Shown in pieces: positions 12,687-27,206 of a DNA stretch of 64,000 bases (positions within the stretch are counted from its first letter, which is position 1; the number at the start of each line of letters is the position of its first letter). The notes beneath the pieces were generated by a model. That model was not told the origin of the DNA. It was given only the letters and a program-made list of their open reading frames with translations, and ran no database searches. The position numbers and the translations under genes were made by a program. This DNA is from Capillidium heterosporum (taxonomy: Eukaryota > Entomophthoromycota > Entomophthoromycetes > Entomophthorales > Capillidiaceae): positions 806,001 through 870,000 of the forward strand of contig WBMQ01000013.1 of NCBI GenBank assembly GCA_016630905.1, written 5' to 3'.

Positions 12687-13188
12687 TTATTCTTCTTTCG
12701 TATACATATACTCAGTCGCCTTGTCCACTTTTTCCGATAGTACTTCCATCTAAAGCAAAAAGTTAATTCTCATACAAAATAATAAACTTACAAATAACAT
12801 AAACGATTTAAGCTCCTGAGGATCTTTACTTACCGTCTGCGAGCTAAAATTTAATCAATAGTTTAGCTTTATAAAAATACTTTGAAACTTTGAGATTTTC
12901 AATCTGCTCCTGTACCAAGACAAGTTCTAATTCCTTGCGTTCAATCTCTTGCTTCATTGTTAAAATGTTATTCTATATAAATTGAGGTTAGTAGGTTGTA
13001 GTTGCTCGAATTTTTACTTCCAAGGTTTCTATGTCATCTTCTGGCTGCATGTCGATGCTGCTATTCGGAAATGGCTGAAAACTGAGATTTCTCTTGAAAG
13101 TCTGTTTCTTGATTTGATTTTGGAGCTGATTTAATTCCAGCGAATTAGGCTTGCTGAAATAGAGCACTTTCTTGGAATTTAGATTCAA
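12687..13188 (-). CDS. Small coiled-coil protein of unknown function (start uncertain)
   Basis: Four minus-strand exons (about 13188-13018, 12972-12881, 12843-12792, 12749-12687) join in frame without remainder. The product has a heptad-like helix (NNILTMKQEIERKELELVLV, then QEQIENLKVS), followed by DPQELKSFMLFMEVLSEKVD and an acidic end (YMYTKEE). The open frame extends to 13188 (126 codons) but has no ATG there. The first in-frame ATG is at 13050 and would give 79 residues. The real start may lie in a further exon that runs into the ELP2 5' region, since the two genes are head to head with under 60 bp between frames. I do not recognise the family. Confidence 0.5.
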
Positions 13189-13245
13189 CGATTATCAGTC
13201 AAAGGTGAATTTTGAAGAAAACTTATCTTGAAAATTTTAGAAGAG

Positions 13246-16200
13246 ATGTCATCAAATCCACAGTTTGACACGAAGCTCGACTTTTTGAGTATAGGAGTCA
13301 ACCGAACCAACGACAAGTCACTAGATTGGTTATACCCGATCCAACCGGAGCTATCTAAATATGCAAAGTTCGATATAAGTACAGTGGAACAGAGTTTAGT
13401 CATATACACAGCCAACCGTTCGATAGTTATATTTAAACTCCAAGATGCTAAGCCAAATGAGCCAGAATTTGAAGTAATCGACTGTTGTTTAATGAGCTAA
13501 TAGACAAATAGGACAAAAAGTCGCATCAACATCTACCACTTTCGCCTTTGGTTACATTGGAAGATCCTACTGACAGTAGCACTTTAACTGGTGTCAAATT
13601 CATCTACGATAACAAAGGTAAATTTAGATATTTTTAACTGCATTAAAATTCAGGCTATCCATACGGAATACTATCTGGTTCAACATCCGGATCTTTGAAC
13701 GTTTGGTTACCAAGTACCGGCACTAGTAAACCCTTTTACCTGGCATACAGGCTTTCTGGGCACAGCTCGCCTATCACCTGCTTAACAGCAAACGACACAC
13801 CGTACACACATTCAAATACCAATAGTATTTTGGTTGTAGCGGGAAGTATTGACAACAAACTTACAACCTACCACCTGCCTTTGGAAATTCCATCCGATGA
13901 CCAGGTTACCAGTTTGGAACCCAGTACCAGTCATCTTTACAAGGCTAAGTATCCATTATCAGCCAGTTTAACCTACTTGCCAAATTCTTCGACTCCTTTG
14001 CTTGCAGTAGGCCTGACAGACTGCAAAGTTGAAGTATACCTTGTATCGAACAATTTAAATTTGGTAGCTACTTTGAAAGGACATGAAGATTGGATCACCT
14101 CAGTTAGTTTCACCAGATGCCCAATAGATTTAGAGGACGGCACAAAGGGTTTGTGGTTGGCCACTGCCAGTCAGGACCGCAGCATCCGAATTTGGAAACT
14201 AGCCAAGCTCTCTACCCAACCGGACGCTAGCAACGATGTCGAAGGCTCTCTGTTGGACAAACTCCTGAATGACGTTCAAGTGACTCAGATATCGACAAAG
14301 GCCTATCTTTTCAGTGACCTGGAGAGTGGAGATCAAGGGACTAGGTGGTCCTTATCGTTCGATGCGCTTCTGTTAGCCCACGATGGATGGGTCAATGCAC
14401 TGAGCTGGCACCCTCCAACTCGTGATTTGAAAACTAGTACCCTGTCCCAGCCTGCAGTTCTACTATCAGCTAGTGAAGATAAAAGTGTACTCGTGTGGGC
14501 TCCTGATAAGGATGAAGGAATTTGGGTCAACGAAGTAACTTGGTTTTTTACATAATTTATTAATAACTCTAGGCCCAACTTGGTGAGGTTGGTGGTTCGG
14601 CACTAGGGTTCTATTCGGCAAGATTTGGCCCCGAAGGTCATTCATTGATGGCTGTCGGTTACTATGGTGCCCTCCACTACTGGGCTCTTCAGTCCGATAC
14701 TGAACTTAGCGATGAAACCGAAAGTAGGTAGTTTTTATCTGATTTTGACTAAGTTTATTATAGTTGAAGGCTCAATGCGTAAGGATTGGTTAGCAAGACC
14801 CAGTACAACTTCTGGCCATTTTAGACCTGTACTATCAGCAGCCTGGGACCCAAAGCATCCTTATTTCGTTACATCTAGGTAAACGCCCATATCTGTGTAA
14901 TTTTAACTCAAGTTTAATATAGTACCGATCAGACTGCAAGAGCTTTTGCCATGTACAATCGTACTACCACGGATGTAGGCAGTGGTAGCTGGCACGAGCT
15001 GGCACGAACTCAGATTCATGGTTACGACTTGAAGAAGGTAACCTTTAGCCAGCCTTTCCGCTATGTCTCGGTGGCTGATGAGAAAGTAATCCGCATATTT
15101 GAAGCACCCCAGCCTTTTGTTGACAGACTGAACAAATTCAATGACCCTAGCTATGTACTTCCAACTTCAACATCAACCAATGCTGGACGTGCACTGGGAG
15201 CTTCCCTCCCGGCACTGGGCCTATCCAATAAGCCGGTTGCCATCGACTATTCAGGTAGCTATAAGCCTGAGCAAGATGACATATACGCTGGCAAGATTGA
15301 TGGAAATGCCGATCTCATCGCACCTCACATCAACAATTTAAGTTTGGAAAACGATATCCCACTGTTATTTGAAGCTGACCTGATGCAATCCACCCTATGG
15401 CCCGAACTGGATAAACTGTAAGCAAATACTTTCATTTCTTATTTACAACGTTTCAGGTATGGCCACGGTTACGAAGTAGTAGCAGGTTGCTGCTAGTCCC
15501 GATGGCAAGTTTGTGGCTTCAACCTGTAGGGCTACCTCTGCCACCCACGCAACGATCCGTCTGTTCAACTTAGTTAGCCAGGATTCCAAGCCAGACACCT
15601 ACTTGGAAGTGCAACCACCTTTATCCGGTCACCAACTGACCGTCACCTGCTTGGACTTCTCACCAGATGGAAAATTTTTACTTTCAGCATCCAGGGATCG
15701 GGCCTGGAATTTGTACCGTAGGTCGGAGACTTCCAACGGATATAAACCAGCCGCCAGTAAGCCGGCTGCTCATGCCCGTATTGTCTGGGATTGTAAGTTT
15801 GCACCGGATTCACGCCATTTCTTGACAGGATCGAGAGACAAGACGGTAACATATTGTTTGGCAGCTTTATTTACGATATCTTTAGATCAAAGTTTGGCGT
15901 ATCTCAAGCAATACCGACGCTGAAGCCGTTGATGAAGTTTCCTCTGAACTGATTACCACTTTGAGCTTTGACCACCCAGTAACTTCATTAGCTTTCCTAC
16001 CTCTATCTTCGATGACTAAGGCGGAGATAGACAGCGAAAGATGGACCTTTGCCGTCGGTCTAGAGTCAGGTGCCATGTTGGTTGGACACTACTACATGCA
16101 ACAGTGGCAGATCTTGGGTGAAGTCCCCAAGGCGTAATGATTTATTAATTTCATGAGACTAACTTTGCTAGGTTATGCCCGATCGATCAAGTTAACCAAC

Positions 16201-16295
16201 TGGCTTTCCAACCGAACCTCACCGATGGAAGGCGATTAGCTGTCGTCAGTAACGACTTTTCAGTTCGAATCGTTGGCCTCAACATCATGAGTTAG
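13246..16295 (+). CDS. ELP2: Elongator complex subunit 2 (WD40 protein), nine exons
   Basis: Scaffold of the Elongator complex, which modifies wobble uridines of tRNAs in the cytosol; made of two WD40 propellers of about 910 residues in total. Recognisable blades include GYPYGILSGSTSGSLNVWLP, RLSGHSSPITCL, LKGHEDWITSVSF, WLATASQDRSIRIWKL, LLAHDGWVNALSWHP, YGALHYWALQSD, RPVLSAAWDPKHPYFVTS, IHGYDLKKVTF and LSGHQLTVTCLDFSPDGKF. Introns: 13474-13511, 13618-13653, 14535-14572, 14724-14763, 14879-14922, 15418-15456, 15846-15885 and 16134-16171. Exons sum to 912 codons plus one base. The break is a surplus G at 15485/15486: as read, an in-frame TAG follows YGHGYEVVAGCC, while without it the line continues VVAVAASPDGKFVAST as in the family. 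The ATG at 13246 is the first in frame. Confidence 0.92.
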
Positions 16296-17188
16296 ACATT
16301 CTTAAGGGAAAATAAAGAACAAAGTATAGATATAAAACCTAGGGATAAACTAATTTGTTTAACCAAGAGCTTCACAATAAGCAAAGTTTATTACCGATAT
16401 TTGACTTCAATGGATATGCTAACTTGATACTTTGCTAATATATAGGTGAGCTTTTTTGATTGCTTTAATGTAATTTATCATAGTTTTGTCTTCCTGTTTT
16501 GAAAATATACGAATACTATAATGTAAAGTGTGTCGAAAGTATAGTTCATGGTGTTGAAATCTCGAATCAAAGATTGATAAGCTGGCCAGAATACCTTCCA
16601 GGACTAATAAATCGCCTCTAACAATACCACTATAATATCTGTTCCCTTCAAATAAAGACACCCTTATCAATTAAGTGGATTACAATTCCAGATATAATCC
16701 TATTTAGAAGCGCTATTAGGCGTTCCACATACTTTGTCTTATACCTATGTCCTATATTTAGCTTCGGCAGATAACCGTGGTGCACGGTTTTAGTCTCCAA
16801 AACTAGCTAAAGTTTAGTAGGTCACGATAGGTGGGTAATTAGTCTACACACCACAACTACCTATTTCTTCAAATAAAACTTTTGTAATTGGTCTAAAATG
16901 TTGACAATGTAGGTTTTCAATAGATTGTACCTGTACTCGGGCTAATAGCTTCGAAGTTACCATAACCTATTTGGCATTCATCGAGGTATCCAAGTAAATT
17001 GCGAGATAGAATAAGGTATCCAAAACAAAGAACAAGTTGTCGTGCAGCTAGACTGAAATTTTAAAGTCAAACACAATAGTGGATGTCAAGAATTAGATAG
17101 CATACATAGGCTGATATGACCTTGGAAAGTATAAAAGGGAGCCAATATCTTGAAATTCGCCACTTTTCATTTGAAATTCAAACTCGAT
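16296..17188. other. Intergenic with promoter of the next gene
   Basis: No gene seen in about 0.85 kb. A small perfect hairpin (ACCGTG-GTG-CACGGT, near 16776) stands out but has no assigned role. TATAAAAGG near 17132 is a good TATA box for the gene starting at 17189. Confidence 0.45.
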
Positions 17189-17866
17189 ATGTATTTGGCC
17201 AAGCCAAACGACTCAACACCAAACGACACCAAAAAGGTGAATCCGATGATCTATGACGAAATAGGGTTTTCAGCCATAAGCGAAAAGAAGGGATATAACG
17301 TACACAAGAAGATTAGCACCAGTAGGAAGAGTGACCTAACTATACTCAGCTTCACCAAGAACACTTCTGTCGAATGCAAGTACGAAATCTGGGACCAAGA
17401 TAGGAACGTTGTCTACAAGTTTCTCGATAGTGAGATCTACGGACTAATGGATTCCAACAACTTACCGGTGGGCCAGATGCTAAATAAAGATGGGTCGAGG
17501 TCCAAGAAGGGTAGCACGAAGCTCATTCAACTTTCCGACTTTGAAAGTTTAAACGCCAAGTTGAATTTCACTTTGATCGTACAAAAATCCCTACTGTCCA
17601 AAACCAAATATTTAATCAAGATTGAAAGCAAACTCGATAGTATAGATGAAAGCTTCTTATGGAGGAAACCTAGTTCCGACGTCTTCAACAAGGACACCTT
17701 GAATTTAATTGACTGTAATGGTGATAAGGTGATCGCCAGGTTCACTTTGAAGTTGCTGGGAGAACAGTTCGGCGATCTAGTATTTTTGAAGGCTGTGCCC
17801 AAGTACCAAGTCGAACTCTTTACCTTTGTATTAGCCTACATTGTGCAGGCCTCCAATTTAGTCTAG
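17189..17866 (+). CDS. Hypothetical protein with tubby/LURP-like C-terminal region
   Basis: Single-exon protein of 225 residues. I chose the ATG at 17189, about 57 bp downstream of TATAAAAGG; the open frame continues upstream without an ATG. The second half alternates strands and turns: SVECKYEIWDQDRNVVYKF near residue 75, then FLWRKPSS, LIDCNGDKVIARFTLKLLG and a hydrophobic end helix (VELFTFVLAYIVQASNLV). This order (strand pairs, a W-R-(K/R)-P motif, D-x-x-G-x-x-(I/V)-A-x-F, terminal helix) is what I associate with fungal beta-barrel domains of the LURP-one/tubby type, but the match is loose. No signal peptide. Function unknown. Confidence 0.65.
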   Translation: MYLAKPNDSTPNDTKKVNPMIYDEIGFSAISEKKGYNVHKKISTSRKSDLTILSFTKNTSVECKYEIWDQDRNVVYKFLDSEIYGLMDSNNLPVGQMLNKDGSRSKKGSTKLIQLSDFESLNAKLNFTLIVQKSLLSKTKYLIKIESKLDSIDESFLWRKPSSDVFNKDTLNLIDCNGDKVIARFTLKLLGEQFGDLVFLKAVPKYQVELFTFVLAYIVQASNLV

Positions 17867-18624
17867 CCTAATTTTCGTTTATGTTGTTTCCAATAAATTA
17901 TTTGTTTTCCTACCTCTAGCATTATATACATACACATTTTAAATTTCAAATAAATTAAAAATAATTGATATACAGGTTGCTTTCGTTAGTACATGTACTA
18001 CAGTATATTTATAAGTAGTGTACGAAACTGGTGGATAGGTCTAATCTACCGAAATCGGCCCTATTCCAAATTAGATGTATCCAATCTTCGAAGCTAAAAC
18101 TTCTTTTGACACATCAATTTGTAATGGGGCACTATAATTGTGAACTTCATAGTTAGCTTTGAAAATTTAGATATCAAGTAAGAGTACTACACGATATATA
18201 TAAAGTAAAGTATACACTTATTATAAACTCTAATCCAAGTCTATATATAAAGATATTTGTTTACTGAGTAGGTTACCTCAATATGCAGTTTAGTTCTGCT
18301 AAAGGGAGATATGGATAAAAACTTTTTACCGTAGCAAATAATAATCTAATAAAAGCATATTTTCTTGAAGTATTATTGAATGTATCCATGGATTTTCTAA
18401 AAGTTTACGAAACAATAACTATCAAATAATGAACTTTACTACAATATAATTCGTTAAAAATATTTACCCAGTGCATAGAGTAAGTAATACCTTTGCATTT
18501 GTAGTGCATTATTGACGAGATTTGTCCAATGAGATGTGGTAAAAATGATGCTTTATGTTTAGGAGTTATAAAATCGGTAACCAAACTCCAACCAAAAGCT
18601 AGTCACAACCTGTAGTTACAAAAA
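17867..18624. other. Intergenic, no gene recognised
   Basis: AT-rich, with AATAAATTAT near 17892 as a likely 3' end signal of the upstream gene. Nothing else supported. Confidence 0.45.
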
Positions 18625-19206
18625 ATGCCAACTCCTCACGTAATAGCCGGTGCCGTCGTTATCGGTGTTGTATGCGTCGTGGGTGCCTACTATCTTTTCA
18701 ACGGTATTCCAGTTCTGGAGCCACCCTACCGTCAATCAAGACATGGGCCCAATTCGAGAAGTGGCTCTGATAGCTCAAGACCAGGTCATGATTCAAGGCA
18801 TAGGTCTGGCAACTTAAAGCTAGTTTCTGATTCGCAAGGTGATTCCAGCAATCCCAATGAAGATAAATATGATCCAAACGACTCTGATTCCGACAGTAAC
18901 TCTGATGAAAAGTTTAACCCAAGAGATCCAGGAAACCAATCAGCTTCACCTCCATCTTATGCTTCGGCAAGTTTTATTGTATTATTTTTGACTAACTTAT
19001 ATTAACAGGGAAGACGTGTCAAGTCTGAGGAAGAAATAGAGCTTAGTTATCGAAGGATAAATGACCATCCTAATTTCCAAAGTCCTGGAAACAGCAGTCC
19101 TAGGCAAGAGAGTTTTGAACACCAACCAAGCCAAAGTCCTCAAAGACTAAATGAATACTTGAGAATAATCAATCAGCAAAGAAAACTACTTAAAAGAGAT
19201 GAGTAG
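18625..19206 (+). CDS. N-terminally membrane-anchored, acidic low-complexity protein (GC-AG intron)
   Basis: Two exons (18625-18966 and 19009-19206) give 179 residues. Residues 6-26 form one membrane helix (VIAGAVVIGVVCVVGAYYLF) with almost no preceding tail. The rest is disordered and polar: an R/S/H-rich stretch (SRHGPNSRSGSDSSRPGHDS), then D/S-rich (NDSDSDSNSDEK), then a basic end (QQRKLLKRDE). The intron 18967-19008 starts GCAAGT rather than GT and ends TTAACAG, a GC-AG intron with a CTAAC branch site. Without splicing the frame stops ten codons later. No family recognised; the topology suggests a signal-anchored protein of the ER, mitochondrial or vacuolar surface. Confidence 0.6.
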
Positions 19207-19549
19207 TGGTAACTTTCGATTATAGTAAATGAAAGTTATATATATTTTTAACTTATAATGTAAGCGCATAATTATTTCAATGACAAATTTTGGCTTATAT
19301 TTTGTTGATGATTTTTATATACATTTTAATACATGTATATTAGTGTGGGCAGGAATAGAAGGTGTGTTTGAACAAAGGTTTATTAATATATTAAACGTAG
19401 GATATCAGCATAACCATTAGCTTGTGGAATAGCTAGGTTTGTAGGTATTGAAGCTTGAATTCTTTAGCTATTGGTAAATTATTTACAACAAAAAGTGATG
19501 GTCATTTTAATTGAGTCACCTTCATGTTGCGTGTCGGCTAAGAAGAGCC
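19207..19549. other. Intergenic, no gene recognised
   Basis: AT-rich 3' flank of the membrane-anchored protein gene. Nothing supported. Confidence 0.4.
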
Positions 19550-20160
19550 TGTCATCAGCCGGATCATAGAGTTAAAACTGTATTGCAGTTCTTTAACAAC
19601 CCCAACATCAAAACCACTATCCAAAACGAAATATAAAGGCCAAAGAGGAACCAGTACTAAACTGCATAGGTAAAAGTCAGCAGTAGGTACAATAAAGCCG
19701 AAGGGCTATAATAATATAAAACGATAGGCATTAATGTATTAAGATTTCTTAACCACATTGACGGGCATCATTGTATAATCAAAGCTATATGCTTTTTAGT
19801 TGTGCAAATTGTAATAAACTTACCTGCCACCTTCAAATTGTATGAATTTACTTGCAGTGATAATATTACCTATCCAACCAAGTCGCTATCACAAGCAAAA
19901 ATTAAAACCATTGCAGTAATGCATATCACATCATAGATTACTTTATACTTAGGTCCAAGAATTGAAAGTCAAGATATACAGAATAAAATAACTCTTGTAA
20001 CTAAAATAATACTTACATTGTTAAAAATAGCTACCTGGAATGCTTTTTTCTAGTATTTGTATGTCTACGATTCCTAGTGTTTTCCAAGGACTGTATGCTG
20101 TTTGAGATGGAGTGGAAACTGAAGGGGCAAGCTCCCATTTAAAATAAGAAAGCTTCACAA
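19550..20160 (-). other. Possible multi-intron membrane-protein gene (unresolved)
   Basis: On the minus strand several exon-like pieces lie between splice-like signals: one reading TAYSPWKTLGIVDIQILEKS (about 20100-20035), one reading LGWIGNIITASKFIQFEGG (about 19890-19825, followed by a good GTAAGT donor) and a hydrophobic last piece (YWFLFGLYISFWIVVLMLGL, about 19655-19590) ending in a stop. The last piece looks like a membrane helix followed by a short cytosolic end. I could not join these into one frame with confidence and do not recognise a family. Confidence 0.25.
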
Positions 20161-20874
20161 ATCAACCTAATATACACTATTAAACAATCATTGAAATCAA
20201 TAAATTCATGATTACGCTGTCCTCAATGTTACTGACAGTTGAACATAGATAAAATCAAATTTGGAAATTGTCACTGCCTATTACACTCTGAATATCCTAA
20301 ATAAACTTTGAAGTAAAAGTAAATACATCTTATTTGTATATTCCCTGAGAAAATTAAATATTTTAATCTCAGTAACAAAATTCTATGTTGCTTTTAATGT
20401 AAAGAAAATGATACCATTATATAAACCATAAATTCCGAGCTATTGAAAATAATGAAATATATACTACTACCCATCAAACGTTCTTTCATTTCACTAAATT
20501 TTAACACCAATTTCCAAGTTGAGCGCCTTAAGCTAATAAATAATATAGGTCGCAGTCGTCTTCATAGTCTCGAGTTTATACATTCTATTCTTTTGGATCT
20601 CTTGTTGAAGTTCTAACATATAAGCTTTTTTTTGAACAATATTTCGCCAATTTGGCAATAGTCCACTTCTTTTATTGGATGATTAATGAAAGAAATTCAT
20701 ATAACTAAGTAATTTTTCCAAAATCTACCCAATAGCTAACTCCAAATCCCAACGGTTACATAATCTGAATTTTCATCCAAGCTCTAGGGAAGGGAGCTTA
20801 CGTGGATAGCAGCAGACTTAGAGTTAAATTCATTTGGGCAGCCAAAATTTTAATACACAAACTTAAAGAGCGAT
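20161..20874. other. Intergenic upstream of RPN1
   Basis: AT-rich promoter-side spacer; no element assigned. Confidence 0.4.
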
Positions 20875-23997
<3,123 letters not shown>

Positions 23998-25089
23998 ATC
24001 GAAAGCAACATCCAATAAACTCTTCTAAACTCTTTAACCATATGTTCTAATGGCTTTAATATATTGAACGTATATTTTCAAGTTCTCTTGGCCTTGTTAA
24101 AGGCCGGCTATGACATATATATCTTCCAACAACCTTGGCACATTAGCAGCCTTTCCTCCTTTTATCATACTTTATACCATGCATTCCTTGGATCTTGTAT
24201 AGTTTGCCAATATCCAAAAAATAACGATAATTGTATTTTTAACCATATTTCGGGTACCAGTGCTATTCCGACATACTTTCACTTTAAATTTGACAATCCA
24301 ATATAACTTTGTAAATCGCCAAATTTAAACTATAGTCAAAAATTACTGCCTATAGCAGGGTTAAAGATCAGATTAATTAGATATGGAATAGAAAATACAC
24401 TCTTCTATGAATAGCAATGGAGATAGAAAAATAGTAAAGTATAATGGGTTTCAAACTAAATTTCTATGAAACTAGCTTTCCTATTGTGATAACTATTGCC
24501 GAATGCTATTAGGTCAGTAGATTAAGTAGCCCTTCCTTTCTCTCTTATACAACTACTTTTATGGAGCTTCATCTGATCCAAGCTTTGTCTTTTGATTTCT
24601 ATAGTAATAAATCTTTCTGGATTATATGTATATAAATATTTTGCTCAACACTGAAAAGTATATTTGTCTACTAGTTTACTCAATCTGCACTTTATTTGTA
24701 CACATGTTGTTTAAAGTATCAATAGTTTCAGCATACTCTAATAAAGCGCTTCCCCATACTGCGAATTTAATATTGAAAAGCTTTGAATCCTTCAACTGTG
24801 GTTGCTATCAAAGAGTGATCGCAAGCTATTCTATCATGTAGTATTGTTTATTGGCTACTTGTATATATCACGTGTAAGATTGTTTAAGCTCCTATATATC
24901 AAATTTATAGAATGTCTTTTTAAGTGGCTGTAAGAGCTGACTATTCTCGCTTTGAAATGAATAAATTTAGGGATAGCTCTCCGTAGTTATAATCGAAACT
25001 GCTGCGAAAATTGGTAAATTATTTAAGTATGGGTATCAATTTAACACCTTTGCTTTCATAAATTTAAACACAATACTATATAGCAAACC
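23998..25089. other. Intergenic, no gene recognised
   Basis: About 1.1 kb with a few short frames lacking good starts. No repeat or RNA gene seen. Confidence 0.4.
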
Positions 25090-27089
25090 ATGAGCCTTTT
25101 ACTGGATAAACTACCCGACACAGCAGCTGCCTTGCCCTATTTTCCTATCTGAAGCCCAAAGATATAGTGAGACTCTCTCCTAATTCCATTTCTAACGATA
25201 TTAGTCCAACCTCAGCAAAGTAAATAGGTACTTTCAAGTCCTTAGTATCGAAGCAAGCCTTCTGGAAGTTTATCTACCTGCGGAAGTTCAAGTTGGAGCC
25301 AGTCATGTATCTCTTTACATATAAAATTCCATAACTTTATTTTAGAAGGGTAGGAGCAACATGGCGCGAAGAATATTTGAAAAGGCATAGGCTTCAAGAG
25401 TAGCATTTTTATTTTATGGTAGTCTAATTTGTTAGAAAGTATAAATCTTCAAAGATAAGGACGACCTATGTCAACATCTCCGATCCATCAAAATTTGGCT
25501 ACAACATTGGCTCCATCCTATTTAACTACGATGAATTCGCTAATAAGTATCTGATCTGTCTTTCCAGCTACAAGACAGGTAGGATCCTTTGTCTTAAATT
25601 CGCTAATTTTGTAGGCATTAGTAGGATCTTCGATAGTGAGATGAACTGCAGGAATACCATTACTAGCGGCTCAATTGTCGAAGGTGCCTGCCTATCGCTT
25701 GTGACAAAGTAAATTCCAATTTACAAAACCCCATACTGAACTTAGATATATTATAAATCTTTTAGAACCTGTACGCTGGTAGGCTTTAACAACGGATCAG
25801 TAGCTAGGCAACTGTATGACTCTCCCAGGTTCAACTACTTCCCAACCGATGAAATGACCTTCGATCCATGGCTTGCAACGAACCCAGTAATCAAACTTTT
25901 GTGCCACAAACCCCGCAACTGGTTCCCAATTGTCATAAGTGGATCGAAGTATGGCAATGTTTTTGTGTGGAAATTGGATACTTTAGAGTTGATATACTCC
26001 AACATGGGTAAAAATTGCAATGCAATGTATTGCTAAAGCAGAATATAGGGAACGGAGATGAGTTGGCCGATTTGAAAGTCTCAGGGGATGTCATCGCCGC
26101 AGCATTTATGAGCGGTCTAGTAAAATTTTACAAGATAGATTTTGACCTGCGAGATGCAAAGGTATCTTCACTTTCTTCAGAATTAGTGAAGAATCCTACG
26201 GCGGTAGAGTTCTTAAATACCAAAGACAGCAAAGATACTATTGTAGTAGCCGGCTCCTCAGCTTCAAGAGTACTGTACGATGTTTATCTTGAGAAGTGCC
26301 TGTTAAAGTACAAAATGTCCAAAACATTCAACTCCAAAGAGATCTACCAATCAGATAGCTTTAAAAGCCACTTTATTGCAAGTGATAGGTTCGGTAATCT
26401 AGCCATGTACAGCTGCAATGACCCAGATCCGATAAGGTATACATCCTACTATAATATGAACTCACACCATGGTAGAAAATACTTTGTAAAGCAAGTGGAC
26501 CGAATCAGAATCGGAAATCTACTAAAGGTATTGTTCGACAAGTTCAAAGTGGTAGCGTTCTAGTAAGTTGGGTATATATACTTGTTTTAACATTTTAAAA
26601 GCGACAATGGAGCAATTGTGATATGGGATGTCAGTAATGGCTTCGTACTACATCAAGGTAGAATGAGGTAAATTCTCCATTCCATACCCGTCATTAATCA
26701 TTAATTCAAAGAAAAAGAATCGGCTCCTATAACTCTAGATTCCAAGCCTATTCCGATCTTCCAAAGTTTATATTCCACGATCCAAAGTACAAAGGTGATG
26801 ATATTTCCAACTTGGTGATCGCTCATGGAACATCTATTTACTTTATGGATTTCAGTGCGCAAAGTAACTACCTTTTTAACCCAAGTACTTATCATTCTCA
26901 TAAGGGCTAGATCACAGAAATAACAACCTTCGCTTGAAGAACAAATTACCAGTCAAAGGTATTTTACTTTGTTGGTATGGCTAACATTTCGTAGGAACGG
27001 ATATGAAGATCGTAAAGGAGATCGAGCGAAGCTACCACAACAACGTAGAGTATAACAACTATCACTTTGACTTTATCGATGCTCCTTGA
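25090..27089 (+). CDS. F-box protein with WD40/propeller-like C-terminal part; several frame breaks
   Basis: Likely substrate receptor of an SCF ubiquitin ligase. The N-terminus reads as an F-box when three reading shifts are allowed: LLDKLPDTAAAL, then LFSYLKPKDI / SNLSKVNRYF / KSLVSKQAFWKFIYLRKF, followed by TWREEYLKRHRL. Introns include 25167-25204 (branch TTCTAAC) and a run of later short introns that restore the long open stretch TFDPWLATNPVIKLL ... IVISGSKYGNVFVWKLDTLE, a WD-type blade, and GAIVIWDVSNGFVLHQG, another. Breaks as read are two surplus bases within CCC at 25135-25137, one surplus T at 25232-25234, and one missing base near 26908 before DHRNNNLRLKNKLPVKG. Three breaks in one gene could mean a decaying gene, but the rest looks constrained. 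The family is clear only for the F-box. Confidence 0.7.
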
Positions 27090-27206
27090 GTGCCATGGCT
27101 ATTAAAAAGATACTATTATTCTTAAGCTTCTATATTTTCTCTTGTATTATAAGCTTTAAAGAACATATGTATATATTATTTATTATTTATTCATATACTT
27201 TTTAAC

